Part shown: piece after piece, positions 34,180-43,530 of the stretch | Position numbering within the stretch: position 1 is the stretch's first letter | Layout: the number at the start of each line of letters is the position of its first letter | Source: Bacteroidetes bacterium UBA2364 | GTDB lineage: Bacteria > Bacteroidota > Rhodothermia > Rhodothermales > UBA2364 | Direction of reading: 5' to 3' | Length of the DNA stretch: 64,000 nt | Assembly (NCBI GenBank): GCA_002344075.1 | Contig: DDTM01000106.1 | Coordinates: 1 to 64,000 of the forward strand | Position numbers and translations under genes: made by a program | The notes under the pieces: model-generated | Seen by the model: the letters and a program-made list of their open reading frames with translations, nothing else | The model's database searches: none | Told to the model about the DNA's origin: nothing

Positions 34180-35742
34180 ATGCCTTATCGCCATCTATGG
34201 ACCACCACAAATCTCCTGTTGTTTGGGATTTGGTTCTCAATTGGCTTAGTCATTGTCCTTCGTACTGTGTTGAGTACTGATGGCATGACCTCCGGGGATG
34301 GGACATACTATTTAGAGGCAGCGCAAAACATACTCATTCATCATCAATTCCGCATAACCACACTCGGCCTCGGAGAACCATTGCCGTTGGATGGATACGA
34401 CCCGTTTACCCTATGGCCCATTGGTTATCCGGTTTTAATTGCAGGCATTTCGTTTCTGACCGGATTACCCGTTTTCTGGGCATCGAAACTCCTCGGATGG
34501 CTATTGGCGGGTCTCTCAATCGGGGGATTCCGGCGTTTGGCTGGCGAAGATGCGGCGATAATGAGTGCCATGATGCTCTTTTCCGCACCCTTGCTTTTAT
34601 TTTCATCCACCTTTAGCGAGGCCGCATTTCTTACAACGTTGGTTTGGTTTGTGCATTGGTTACATCAATTCCGGCAAACAGGCGAAAATCGCGCATTACA
34701 AGGTATTTTAATTTGCGCCCTCTTTTTGTTTTTGCTAAGATATGTAGGCATTTTTTCGGGGGTGGTTTTACTATGGTTGGGCTGGAGAACCATAAGCGAA
34801 AACGGTCAAAAAACGGTACCCTTAGCGGTCGTGATTTTCTTGTGGACAAGCATCATATTTGTATATGCATTCTGGAACTACGCCCGATCCGGCGCATTTT
34901 CCGGCATGAACCGATATGCAGGTATAACACCTGAAGTGGCACAGATAATAGGCTCATGGTTAAAAGGGTTTATGGTAGGATTTTTCCCTCTGGCTATTGA
35001 TCGGGTTTCCGATTCTTTACTTTCCTTGTTGATATGTATTCAGGTGGTCATTTTTGTATGGGTATGGCTTGCTAAAAACAAACAGGTAGATCCAGCCCAG
35101 ACCTCCTCCAACGACAGGCAAGAGCGGTTAAGCCTCGCACAAGTACTGTTTGTTACTGGCTTGTGCTATTTGGTGGTAATGACGGCTTCGCGATGGCAAC
35201 ACGTCTTGTGGCTACAAAAAAACAGTTTCTACATGGAATTGTTTGCTCCCGTCTTTTGGCTCTGGATTCCGGCAATCATCCTTTGGATTCGCCACCAATT
35301 GGGCTGGCAAACACAACTCAAAAAAGCCGTCTGGCTCACTGCGGGTACTTCGTTTATGGTATATGGTCCACTTTGGGCCGTCAAACAGGTCTATGAGCAA
35401 CGGTTACCATATCATCAGGCAGTCGCCAAAGCCATAGACGCCACAAAAGACATCCCGCCGGGCAGTATCGTTTTGTTTGGCGACTCCCATTTAAACTACC
35501 TGAGACCAGACCTAATTCGATTAGAACCTCCCTCAAAACCATTGGTCGCCAAGCCACCTACTTTCGAAGAAACCATTAATCGGTTGCATCAGGCATATCC
35601 CACAAGACCCTTTTATGTATTTATGAATACAAGATTTAATGATATGAACCCTGATGGTTTGGTTACCGAAGAATGGTTTCACTCCTCTTTTATCCGTCGT
35701 AGCCAATCTCTCCCACCGAATACCCGTATTCGTATTCATTAA
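34180..35742 (+). CDS. GT-C-type membrane glycosyltransferase, putative (ArnT/PMT-like)
   Basis: ATG 34180 gives 520 residues with about ten to eleven hydrophobic helices. The first luminal loop has the acidic motif of GT-C enzymes, here TSGDGTYYLEAAQN, followed by WPIGYPVLIAGISFLTG, which resembles the ArnT/PMT pattern. Such enzymes take sugars from polyprenyl-phosphate donors to proteins or lipids on the outer face of the membrane. The C-terminal ~100 residues form a soluble domain (GSIVLFGDSHLNYLRPD). The acceptor is unknown. Its gene starts one base after the GGGP synthase stop, a strong hint of shared expression and possibly of a glycosylated prenyl-ether lipid; the latter is speculation. 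Confidence 0.8.
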   Translation: MPYRHLWTTTNLLLFGIWFSIGLVIVLRTVLSTDGMTSGDGTYYLEAAQNILIHHQFRITTLGLGEPLPLDGYDPFTLWPIGYPVLIAGISFLTGLPVFWASKLLGWLLAGLSIGGFRRLAGEDAAIMSAMMLFSAPLLLFSSTFSEAAFLTTLVWFVHWLHQFRQTGENRALQGILICALFLFLLRYVGIFSGVVLLWLGWRTISENGQKTVPLAVVIFLWTSIIFVYAFWNYARSGAFSGMNRYAGITPEVAQIIGSWLKGFMVGFFPLAIDRVSDSLLSLLICIQVVIFVWVWLAKNKQVDPAQTSSNDRQERLSLAQVLFVTGLCYLVVMTASRWQHVLWLQKNSFYMELFAPVFWLWIPAIILWIRHQLGWQTQLKKAVWLTAGTSFMVYGPLWAVKQVYEQRLPYHQAVAKAIDATKDIPPGSIVLFGDSHLNYLRPDLIRLEPPSKPLVAKPPTFEETINRLHQAYPTRPFYVFMNTRFNDMNPDGLVTEEWFHSSFIRRSQSLPPNTRIRIH

Positions 35743-35750
35743 TACACACA

Positions 35751-35781
35751 TTGCCCCGCCGATACGAAAACGGTATCTTTC
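35751..35781 (+). promoter_or_regulatory. Possible -33/-7 promoter of polA
   Basis: TTG at 35751-35753 and TATCTTTC at 35774-35781 are 20 bp apart, close to the Bacteroidetes TTTG-N19/20-TAnnTTTG arrangement (final G is C here). The polA ATG follows 36 bp later. Confidence 0.35.
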
Positions 35782-35817
35782 TTCCTGCCTCCTCACTCAC
35801 CCTCTATACCAAACGAA

Positions 35818-38604
35818 ATGGAACGTCTTTTCTTACTTGATGGCATGGCTTTGGCCTATCGTGCCCATTTTGCCTTTGCTACACGCCCTTTAATTAATAA
35901 AAAAGGCATGGATACCAGTGCATGTTATGGGTTTGTGGGAACCATGCTTAGTTTAATTGAGCGCGAAAAGCCCGAACACATTGCGGTAGTAATGGATGCT
36001 CCGGGGCCGAATTTTCGTGACGAGATCTACGAAAAATACAAAGGGCATCGCCCACCTATGCCCGATCCATTGCGTATTGCCCTGCCTTTTATCAAAGACT
36101 TGGTAAAGGCATTCGATATCCCGATGTTGGAAATTCCGGGCTACGAGGCCGATGATGTGATCGGGACATTGGCCAAACGTGCCGAGGCAGAGGGCCAACA
36201 TGCTGTGATTGTTTCGCCAGACAAGGATTTTCGGCAGCTTTTGGGGCCGGGTGTTTCCATTCTACGCCCCACCCGAAAGGACGAAGAATTTGACTGGGTG
36301 ACGGAGGAAAAATTCCGTACAGATTATGGCTTGCCACCCGTAAAGTTCATAGACGTTTTGGCATTATTGGGCGACACTGCCGACAACGTACCGGGCGTAC
36401 CGGGCATTGGCGAAAAAACAGCACCCAGCCTGATCCAGCAGTATGGATCCGTAGAAAACCTACTGGAACATGCCGCAGAAATCACTGCAAAACGGGTACG
36501 GGAAGGCTTGCTCAACAACCATGACCAAGCCATTATGTCTAAACTACTGGTCACCATTCATACCGAAGTGGCTTTAGATTTAAACTGGCAAAGTCTTGTG
36601 CGCACCAAGCCGGATATGGAGGAAATCGGGCGTCTATTTGATGAATTGGAATTTGGAAAAACACTCAGAGGTCGCATTCATCGCTATGCCAAATCCTTTC
36701 AGGCTGTACCTCAAGGCCCAGCAGGAAGCCAGGCGAACCTCTTTGGAGGCTTTGAACTACCTACTTCCGGACTAACCGACATTTTGGTGCATGGCGAAGA
36801 ACACAGCTTCGATGCCGAAAAGGTGCAATACCAGCTACTTACCGATCCTGCCATGCAACAAGCACTTGGCGACCGACTGAATCGGGCGACAGAAATCTGT
36901 TTTGATACCGAAACAACGGGAACAGATGCGATGATCGCGGAATTGGTGGGCTGCTCAACCTCCACACAAGAAGCAGAAGCCTATTATTTACCCACTTTGG
37001 ACGCCACCACCACCAAAACCGTATTGTCCATATTCAAACCTGCATTAGAAAACCCTGCCATAACCAAGTGTGGCCAGAATGTTAAATACGACTTATTGAT
37101 GATGAAACGCTATGGTATCCACTTTAAAGGCCCTATTTTTGATACCATGGTGGCACATTTCCTCTTGAGTCCGGATGGTCAACATGGCTTGGACGCCATT
37201 AGTATGGAAGTCTTGAACTACAAAAAAATCCCTACCTCGGCACTCCTTGGAGAAGGTAAGAAAAATCAAAAAACCATGCGCGAGGTTCCGGTACAAGTGG
37301 TCTCGGACTATGCTTGCGAAGACGCAGACATCACGCTCAGACTCACCCAACACCTTCGGAAACGATTGGCCGAAGAGGGCCTTCTATCTCTGGCCGAGGA
37401 AGTCGAGATGCCGCTGGTTCCTGTTTTGGCACAGGTGGAAGCCAATGGCATTTTGGTGGATGTGGCTGCACTCAAGGAATACTCGGTTCAATTGGCCAGC
37501 AAACTGATCGAGATGGAGCAGCAAATTTATGAATCGGCGGGTGGGACGTTTAATATTGGCTCTCCCAAACAATTAGGAGAAGTGTTATTTGAACGGCTTA
37601 AGTTACCAAGCGGTAAAAAAACAGCCACCGGACAATATTCTACCGACGAACGGGTCTTACAGGAATTGGCTGTAGAGCATGATTTGCCCGCCCTCATTTT
37701 AGATTGGCGTAAGTTTTCCAAACTCAAAAGTACTTATGTGGACGCCCTACCCACATTCTCCAACCCGAACACAGGCAGGGTTCATACCAGTTTCCACCAA
37801 ACCATTGCTGCCACAGGCCGCTTGGCATCCTCCAATCCAAACCTCCAAAACATCCCCATCCGGTCTGGTGAAGGGCGTGAAATCCGTCGTGCGTTTATTG
37901 CTGCACCCGGACACGTTTTGCTTTCGGCAGATTATTCCCAAATAGAATTACGGATCATTGCCCACATGTCTAACGACGAAGGATTGATCGAGACCTTTCA
38001 ACGGAACGAAGACGTTCATACGGATGCTGCTGCACGTATTTTTAAAGTTGCCCCCGAAGCAGTCACGCGCCTACAACGAAACAGGGCCAAAGAGGTGAAT
38101 TATGGCATACCTTATGGCATTTCTTCGTTTGGTCTTTCACAACGCATGAGGATTCCCAGAAGTGAAGCCCAGTTTCTAATTGACGGTTACCATGCCAGTT
38201 ATCCCGGTGTCGCCCGTTTAATCCTAACCCTCATCGAGGAAGTACGCAAAAAAGGATATGCAGAAACCCTGTACGGTCGTCGCCGATACCTGAAAGACAT
38301 CCACTCGGCAAACCGACAACTCCGGCAGGCTGCTGAACGGGTAGCGGTCAATATGCCCATCCAAGGATCTCAGGCCGATATGATTAAAATCGCCATGATC
38401 CGTCTCCATAGGCGATTGGAGCAAGAAAATCTAAAAAGCCGTATGATCTTGCAGGTCCACGACGAATTGCTTTTCGAGGTCCCCGAAAATGAGGTACAAC
38501 ACATGAAAGCCATTGTCCATAAAGAGATGCAAGAAGCCCTTCCGCTATCGGTACCCATCGAAATCGGGATTGGCGTGGGCCCCAACTGGTTAGATGCACA
38601 TTAA
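35818..38604 (+). CDS. polA: DNA polymerase I
   Basis: PolA acts in Okazaki-fragment maturation and repair synthesis. The 928-residue product has all three domains. 5' nuclease, about 1-300 (FLLDGMALAYRAHFAF, YEADDVIGTLA, GDTADNVPGVPGIGEKTA). 3'-5' exonuclease, about 315-520, with the Exo I FDTETTG, Exo II NVKYDLLMM and Exo III YACEDADI motifs all present, so proofreading should be active. Polymerase, about 540-928, with motif A DYSQIELRI, motif B RNRAKEVNYGIPYGIS and motif C VHDELLFE. Confidence 0.97.
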   Translation: MERLFLLDGMALAYRAHFAFATRPLINKKGMDTSACYGFVGTMLSLIEREKPEHIAVVMDAPGPNFRDEIYEKYKGHRPPMPDPLRIALPFIKDLVKAFDIPMLEIPGYEADDVIGTLAKRAEAEGQHAVIVSPDKDFRQLLGPGVSILRPTRKDEEFDWVTEEKFRTDYGLPPVKFIDVLALLGDTADNVPGVPGIGEKTAPSLIQQYGSVENLLEHAAEITAKRVREGLLNNHDQAIMSKLLVTIHTEVALDLNWQSLVRTKPDMEEIGRLFDELEFGKTLRGRIHRYAKSFQAVPQGPAGSQANLFGGFELPTSGLTDILVHGEEHSFDAEKVQYQLLTDPAMQQALGDRLNRATEICFDTETTGTDAMIAELVGCSTSTQEAEAYYLPTLDATTTKTVLSIFKPALENPAITKCGQNVKYDLLMMKRYGIHFKGPIFDTMVAHFLLSPDGQHGLDAISMEVLNYKKIPTSALLGEGKKNQKTMREVPVQVVSDYACEDADITLRLTQHLRKRLAEEGLLSLAEEVEMPLVPVLAQVEANGILVDVAALKEYSVQLASKLIEMEQQIYESAGGTFNIGSPKQLGEVLFERLKLPSGKKTATGQYSTDERVLQELAVEHDLPALILDWRKFSKLKSTYVDALPTFSNPNTGRVHTSFHQTIAATGRLASSNPNLQNIPIRSGEGREIRRAFIAAPGHVLLSADYSQIELRIIAHMSNDEGLIETFQRNEDVHTDAAARIFKVAPEAVTRLQRNRAKEVNYGIPYGISSFGLSQRMRIPRSEAQFLIDGYHASYPGVARLILTLIEEVRKKGYAETLYGRRRYLKDIHSANRQLRQAAERVAVNMPIQGSQADMIKIAMIRLHRRLEQENLKSRMILQVHDELLFEVPENEVQHMKAIVHKEMQEALPLSVPIEIGIGVGPNWLDAH

Positions 38605-38944
38605 TTCAGCGGAATCACCTGAACTAATTTTTATCCTCGAAGTATTTGTAATTTAAGATTTTGAATAGGTATGATGTGGCAAACTTATCATTCTGCTTTT
38701 TGACACATAACCGCCTCCTGCTTCTGTATTCACACGCACTTCAAGCAAAAGGATCGGAGGTTCCATATTTTGTGAAGCCTTAACGCAAGAATTCCACCAT
38801 TTCTTGAATCAGGTATTAAATCATGTCTCCTTGAAAACCTTTTCAGGCGAAACACTTTTTGTTACCTGTTTAATGATGTAGATTACGATCTACAATATTT
38901 GTATTTATAGCCCTTAACCCGTTCTGGACATAAACGCTTTTTAT
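38605..38944. other. Intergenic region upstream of the nqr operon
   Basis: 340 bp without a credible ORF. A weak hairpin (TTCAG...CTGAA, 38606-38624) right after polA may serve as its 3' end. The last 70 bp carry a perfect inverted repeat and an AATATTTG -7-like element before nqrA. Confidence 0.45.
38877..38894. promoter_or_regulatory. Perfect inverted repeat at the nqr promoter, possible operator
   Basis: TGTAGAT (38877-38883) and ATCTACA (38888-38894) are exact inverted repeats around TACG. AATATTTG, similar to the TAnnTTTG -7 box, begins at its last base (38894-38901), and the nqrA ATG is 51 bp downstream. A dyad at this site is a plausible binding site for a dimeric regulator controlling the nqr operon; no regulator gene is adjacent. 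Confidence 0.45.
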
Positions 38945-40294
38945 ATGCCTTCTAACGGAACGATAAACCTCCGACGTGGATTTGACATCAAGTTGGAGGG
39001 CGCAGCACCCAAAACCCTTTCCGATCTGGCCGTATCGGCTATTGTGGCAGTTCAACCGCTCGATTTTCCGCACATAACGCCTAAAATGGTGGTTAAACCC
39101 GGAGACGAAGTCCAAGCTGGCGCACCACTTTTCCACGACAAAGACCATCCGGAATTGTTTTTCACCGCACCTGTAAGTGGCGAAGTAGTGGAGATTGTAC
39201 GAGGTGAGAAACGGCGGATCTTGCAAGTGCGCATACTTGCGGATAAAAAAGCAGCCTCCCGCGCCTTTCAACCTATTAACCCCTCGACCCTCTCGCGAGA
39301 CCACGTGGTGAACCGCTTGTTAGACAGTGGTGCGTGGGTATTTATTCGTCAAAGGCCGTATTCGTTCATTGCCCGTCCGAATGAAAGCCCGAAGGCAATT
39401 TTTGTTTCAGGGTTTGATTCTGCACCCTTAGCGCCAGACCTTGGCTTTATCTTGGAACAGTCCGGAAACCTCTTCCAAGCAGGCTTAGATGCACTCGCCA
39501 AGTTGACGGATGGCAAGGTTCATTTGGGTCTTCCGATCAATGCCTCGTCTGTTCTCCAGCAAGCACAAGGCGTTACGAAAACCATATTTAATGGCCCTCA
39601 TCCTGCCGGTAATGTCGGGGTGCAAATCCACCATGTAGATCCGATTAATCCACAAGAAGTGGTTTGGTATGTTCATGCACAAGATGTGGTAAACATTGGG
39701 CGACTCTTTGCTGAAGGCGTGTATCGTCCGGAGCGAATCGTGGCCCTTACTGGCTCTGAAGCCACAGAGCGCGGTTATTTCCGCACTATACAAGGGGTTC
39801 ATCTGAAAGACTTGCTGAACAATCGGGTAAAAACGGATCAAGTCCGCTTGATTCAGGGCCATGTATTGACGGGACAACAGACCTCGCAAGATGCTTTTCT
39901 CTCGGCATACACCCATCAGATAACCGCAATTCCGGAAGGCAACCACCACGAATTCCTCGGTTGGCTTACGCCCGGTTTCCATAAACTAAGTTTATCCCGA
40001 ACTTTCTTTTCGTGGCTAAATAAGAACAAATCTTATCGGTTAGATACCAATTTGCATGGCGAAGAACGCGCCTTTGTGGTAACTGGGCAATACGAACAAG
40101 TTTTGCCAATGGATATCCTTCCCACCTACCTACTCAAAGCCATCTTGGCCAATGATTTGGAAAAAATGGAGCAACTGGGCATCTACGAAGTCTCGGAAGA
40201 AGACTTTGCTCTTTGCGAATTTGTTTGTACCTCCAAAATTAACGTTCAGAAAATCATCTCGGATGGTTTGGAGATGGTTCGCAAAGAAGGCTAA
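38945..40294 (+). CDS. nqrA: Na+-translocating NADH:quinone reductase subunit A
   Basis: NqrA is the large cytoplasmic subunit of Na+-NQR, the pump that oxidises NADH, reduces ubiquinone or menaquinone and exports Na+. The 449-residue product begins with the family's RRGFDIKLEGAAP and a lipoyl-like fold (VKPGDEVQAGAPLF, TAPVSGEVVEI). It has no membrane helix. It is the first of six genes in the canonical nqrABCDEF order; nqrB starts 33 bp downstream. The long upstream region with an inverted repeat suggests the operon promoter is here. Confidence 0.96.
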   Translation: MPSNGTINLRRGFDIKLEGAAPKTLSDLAVSAIVAVQPLDFPHITPKMVVKPGDEVQAGAPLFHDKDHPELFFTAPVSGEVVEIVRGEKRRILQVRILADKKAASRAFQPINPSTLSRDHVVNRLLDSGAWVFIRQRPYSFIARPNESPKAIFVSGFDSAPLAPDLGFILEQSGNLFQAGLDALAKLTDGKVHLGLPINASSVLQQAQGVTKTIFNGPHPAGNVGVQIHHVDPINPQEVVWYVHAQDVVNIGRLFAEGVYRPERIVALTGSEATERGYFRTIQGVHLKDLLNNRVKTDQVRLIQGHVLTGQQTSQDAFLSAYTHQITAIPEGNHHEFLGWLTPGFHKLSLSRTFFSWLNKNKSYRLDTNLHGEERAFVVTGQYEQVLPMDILPTYLLKAILANDLEKMEQLGIYEVSEEDFALCEFVCTSKINVQKIISDGLEMVRKEG

Positions 40295-40327
40295 GCCCGG
40301 CATATTCAACCCACAACGTAAAGAAAC

Positions 40328-41491
40328 GTGAAAGCACTCCGTAATCTGTTAGACAAAGTTCAGCCCAACTTTGAAAAAGGTGGCAAACTGGAAAAATTCC
40401 ATGCCGCTTACAATGCCATCGAGACTTTTTTATTTGTGCCCAACCATACCACACATGGTGGTGTACACATTCGGGACGCGGTGGATTTAAAACGCACCAT
40501 GTTTACGGTGATTATTGCCCTCCTACCCACCCTCGTCTTTGGTATATGGAATATCGGCTATCAGCATTATCTTGCATTTGGCATAGAAAGTAGCCACGCC
40601 GAGAACCTGTTGTTTGGCCTGATCAAAATAGCGCCCTTGCTAATTGTGTCTTATGGCGCAGGGTTAGGGGTAGAAATTTTGTTTGCACAAATGCGGGGCC
40701 ACGCAGTCAATGAAGGCTATTTGGTCACGGGTATGCTCATCCCATTAACGCTTCCGGTTACAACACCACTCTGGATGGTCGCTTTGGCTTCTATCTTTTG
40801 TGTGGTTTTGGGTAAGGAAGTTTTTGGCGGAACCGGAATGAACTTCATGAATCCGGCCCTTCTCGCCCGCGCATTCTTGTTCTTCGCCTTTCCTGCTTAC
40901 CTGAGCGGCGAAGTCTGGGTGGATTTAACGCCCGAGGCAGGCCGTGCACTCGTGGATGGCTATTCCGGCGCAACATCCTTAGCAGTAGTGGATGCCAATT
41001 TCACAGCAACCCCCTCACCGTGGGATATGTTTATGGGATTTGAGAAAGGTTCAATTGGAGAAACCAGTACGCTCATGGCTCTCATTGGCGCTGCCTATCT
41101 GATTTACACAGGCGTCGGCAGTTGGCGTATCATTCTTTCGGTTTTTCTGGGTGGCTATCTGATGGGTCTTTTTATGAATGTCTTGGCGCCCGCCGATGCC
41201 CCCACCCACATCATGCATGCACCTGCATATTATCACCTAATTATGGGCGGGTTTGCATTTGGTGCGGTTTATATGGCCACCGATCCGGTTTCTGCGGCAC
41301 AAACCGAAACCGGAAAATGGATCTATGGTTTCCTCATCGGGGCCTTTACGGTAACGCTTCGGGTGTTTAACCCTGCCTATCCGGAAGGTATGATGCTCAG
41401 TATTTTGTTCTTTAACGTGTTTGCTCCGTTGATTGATCATTTTGTGGTTCAACGGAACATCAATAAACGACTAAAACGTGCACTCCAATAA
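40328..41491 (+). CDS. nqrB: Na+-translocating NADH:quinone reductase subunit B
   Basis: A 387-residue membrane subunit with about ten helices that holds a covalently bound FMN and riboflavin and forms much of the Na+ path. The flavinylation motif is seen as DGYSGATS with Thr216 as FMN acceptor (attached by ApbE, encoded after the operon). Other landmarks are HGGVHIRDAVDLKRTM, FGGTGMNFMNPALLARAF and ATDPVSAAQTETGKW. The start is GTG at 40328. The 3' end overlaps the nqrC start by 14 bp. Confidence 0.96.
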   Translation: MKALRNLLDKVQPNFEKGGKLEKFHAAYNAIETFLFVPNHTTHGGVHIRDAVDLKRTMFTVIIALLPTLVFGIWNIGYQHYLAFGIESSHAENLLFGLIKIAPLLIVSYGAGLGVEILFAQMRGHAVNEGYLVTGMLIPLTLPVTTPLWMVALASIFCVVLGKEVFGGTGMNFMNPALLARAFLFFAFPAYLSGEVWVDLTPEAGRALVDGYSGATSLAVVDANFTATPSPWDMFMGFEKGSIGETSTLMALIGAAYLIYTGVGSWRIILSVFLGGYLMGLFMNVLAPADAPTHIMHAPAYYHLIMGGFAFGAVYMATDPVSAAQTETGKWIYGFLIGAFTVTLRVFNPAYPEGMMLSILFFNVFAPLIDHFVVQRNINKRLKRALQ

Positions 41492-42194
41492 TTACACCTT
41501 CGCCTTTGCGGCCATACTCACCGTAATTGCCGCCGTCCTTCTTGCTTTTGCTTCGGAAGGTTTACGTCCGCAACAAGAAGCCAATATTGCCCTTGAAAAA
41601 CGATCGGACATTCTCCGAGCCGTACACGCCAAACCAATCAACCCCAACGAGGTGGTGACGTATTACACCAAAAACGTAGCGGAATTGGTGGTTAATGCAA
41701 AGGGAGAAACACTTTCGGGGTTAAAAGCCTTTGATTTGGTACTGAAGGACGAATATGAAAAACCTGAAAACGCCCGCCAACTTCCCTTATATGTTTATAC
41801 AGGTAAAGACGGGAAAAAATATTATGTAGTTCCGCTTCATGGTGTTGGGCTTTGGGGACCTATTTGGGGCTATGTATCTGTAAAAGATGATTTTAAGACC
41901 ATTTATGGCGCCGTTTTTGACCACAAAGGAGAAACACCCGGCCTTGGTGCGGAAATCTCTACAGAAATATTCCAAAAACCCTTTGAAGGAAAAACCATTA
42001 TAGATGATAAAAACAATTTTGTCTCGGTACGTGTCGTCAAGAAAGGTCAAAAAGTGGAAGCTGGACCAACCCACATGGTAGATGCCATTTCCGGTGGAAC
42101 CATTACGTCGAATGGGGTGGATGCCATGTTATTAAAGTGCTTGAAGCCCTATTTGCCCTATTTCGAGAAATTAAAACCCAACGCTAAACCATAA
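41478..42194 (+). CDS. nqrC: Na+-translocating NADH:quinone reductase subunit C
   Basis: NqrC carries the second covalent FMN on the periplasmic side. The 238-residue product has one N-terminal helix (about 8-26) and an FMN-binding domain ending in DAISGGTITSNGV (202-214), with Thr208 as the flavinylation site (SGGT in place of the more usual SGAT). LHGVGLWGPIWGYV and GETPGLGAEI are further hallmarks. Starts at GTG 41478 within nqrB; nqrD follows after 6 bp. Confidence 0.96.
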   Translation: MHSNNYTFAFAAILTVIAAVLLAFASEGLRPQQEANIALEKRSDILRAVHAKPINPNEVVTYYTKNVAELVVNAKGETLSGLKAFDLVLKDEYEKPENARQLPLYVYTGKDGKKYYVVPLHGVGLWGPIWGYVSVKDDFKTIYGAVFDHKGETPGLGAEISTEIFQKPFEGKTIIDDKNNFVSVRVVKKGQKVEAGPTHMVDAISGGTITSNGVDAMLLKCLKPYLPYFEKLKPNAKP

Positions 42195-42200
42195 ACCCTT

Positions 42201-42878
42201 ATGAGTGCAGAAGTAAATGCGCCAGTAAAGCAAGCAGCACCGAAAGAGGCCCTGTTTTCCAAAAAAAACCGTAAAGCCCTTTTTGATCCGTTAGATGACA
42301 ACAATCCCATTTCCGTACAGGTTTTGGGAATCTGTTCCGCGCTTGCCGTTACGGTTCAGGTAAAACCCGCCATTATTATGGCTTTAGGGGTAATGCTTGT
42401 TACGGCTTTTTCCAACCTGATCGTTGCCTCTATCCGCGACCGTATTCCGGGGCGCATCCGGATCATTGTCCAATTGGTGGTGGTGGCAACATTGGTAACC
42501 TTGGTGGATCAGGTTTTAAAGGCGTATATGTATGATGTCTCTAAAAAACTTTCGGTATTCGTTGGGTTGATCATCACCAATTGTATTGTAATGGGACGTT
42601 TAGAAGCCTATGCCATGAGTCAAAAACCGTGGCCCTCTTTCTTGGATGGTATCGGAAACGGCTTAGGGTATGGCGCCATTCTGGTCTTTGTAAGTATGAT
42701 TCGTGAGATCTTTGGATCTGGAACACTGCTAGGCTTCAAGGTTGTCCCACAGTTTCTATATGATATGGGATACGTGAACAATGGCCTGATGATGCTTCCA
42801 CCTGCTGCTTTGTTTATTATCGGTTGCTTTATCTGGTGGCAGCGAAGTCGGAATCCCAAACTTATCAATGTGTCTTAA
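42201..42878 (+). CDS. nqrD: Na+-translocating NADH:quinone reductase subunit D
   Basis: A 225-residue membrane subunit of the RnfE/NqrD type with six helices. Conserved cysteines C45 (VLGICSALAV) and C128 (IITNCIVMGRLEAYA) match those that, with two from NqrE, hold the intramembrane [2Fe-2S] cluster in the known structure. The N-terminal ~35 residues are a charged cytoplasmic leader (Lys, Ala, Glu), somewhat longer than in Vibrio. Confidence 0.96.
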   Translation: MSAEVNAPVKQAAPKEALFSKKNRKALFDPLDDNNPISVQVLGICSALAVTVQVKPAIIMALGVMLVTAFSNLIVASIRDRIPGRIRIIVQLVVVATLVTLVDQVLKAYMYDVSKKLSVFVGLIITNCIVMGRLEAYAMSQKPWPSFLDGIGNGLGYGAILVFVSMIREIFGSGTLLGFKVVPQFLYDMGYVNNGLMMLPPAALFIIGCFIWWQRSRNPKLINVS

Positions 42879-42897
42879 AGTTTTAAACGATTAATAT

Positions 42898-43512
42898 ATG
42901 GAACATCTCGCAGGCATATTGGTCAAGTCCATCTTCGTGGAAAATGCCATTTTTGCATTTTTCTTGGGGATGTGTTCCTTCTTGGCCGTGTCCAAATCCA
43001 TTAAAACAGCCTTTGGGCTTGGCATTGCGGTCATTTTTGTGATGCTACTTACCACCCCGGCAAACTATCTAATCCTAACGTATCTACTCAAAGAAGATGC
43101 CTTGGCTTGGATTCATCCCAGTTTGGCAGGTGTGAACCTCACGTTTCTGGCCTTTATTCTTTTTATCTCGGTGATCGCCGGAATGGTACAATTGGTAGAA
43201 ATGATTATCGAGAAGTTTTTGCCCGCATTATACAACTCTCTCGGTATTTTCTTACCCCTTATCACCGTAAACTGCTCCATCTTGGGCGCGGCCTTGTTTA
43301 TGCAGGAAAGAGAATATAATTTCGCTGAAACAACGGTTTTCTCGCTGGGAATGGGCATTGGATTCTTCCTCGCCATTGTGGCCTTGGCCGCTGTCCGAGA
43401 AAAATTACGTTATTCTCACATTCCGGACCCTTTAAAAGGGCTGGGCATTGCCATGATCATCACCGGGCTTATGGCTTTGGCATTCCTTAGTTTTGCCGGT
43501 ATTCAACTGTAA
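42898..43512 (+). CDS. nqrE: Na+-translocating NADH:quinone reductase subunit E
   Basis: The partner of NqrD, a 204-residue six-helix protein of the RnfA/NqrE type. C26 (FLGMCSFLAVS) and C126 (LITVNCSILGAAL) supply the other ligands of the intramembrane [2Fe-2S] cluster. NqrD and NqrE insert with inverted topology and form a pseudo-symmetric pair in the Na+ channel. Spacing is 19 bp from nqrD and 18 bp to nqrF. Confidence 0.96.
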   Translation: MEHLAGILVKSIFVENAIFAFFLGMCSFLAVSKSIKTAFGLGIAVIFVMLLTTPANYLILTYLLKEDALAWIHPSLAGVNLTFLAFILFISVIAGMVQLVEMIIEKFLPALYNSLGIFLPLITVNCSILGAALFMQEREYNFAETTVFSLGMGIGFFLAIVALAAVREKLRYSHIPDPLKGLGIAMIITGLMALAFLSFAGIQL

Positions 43513-43530
43513 AATAAAGTCGCTAAAATC

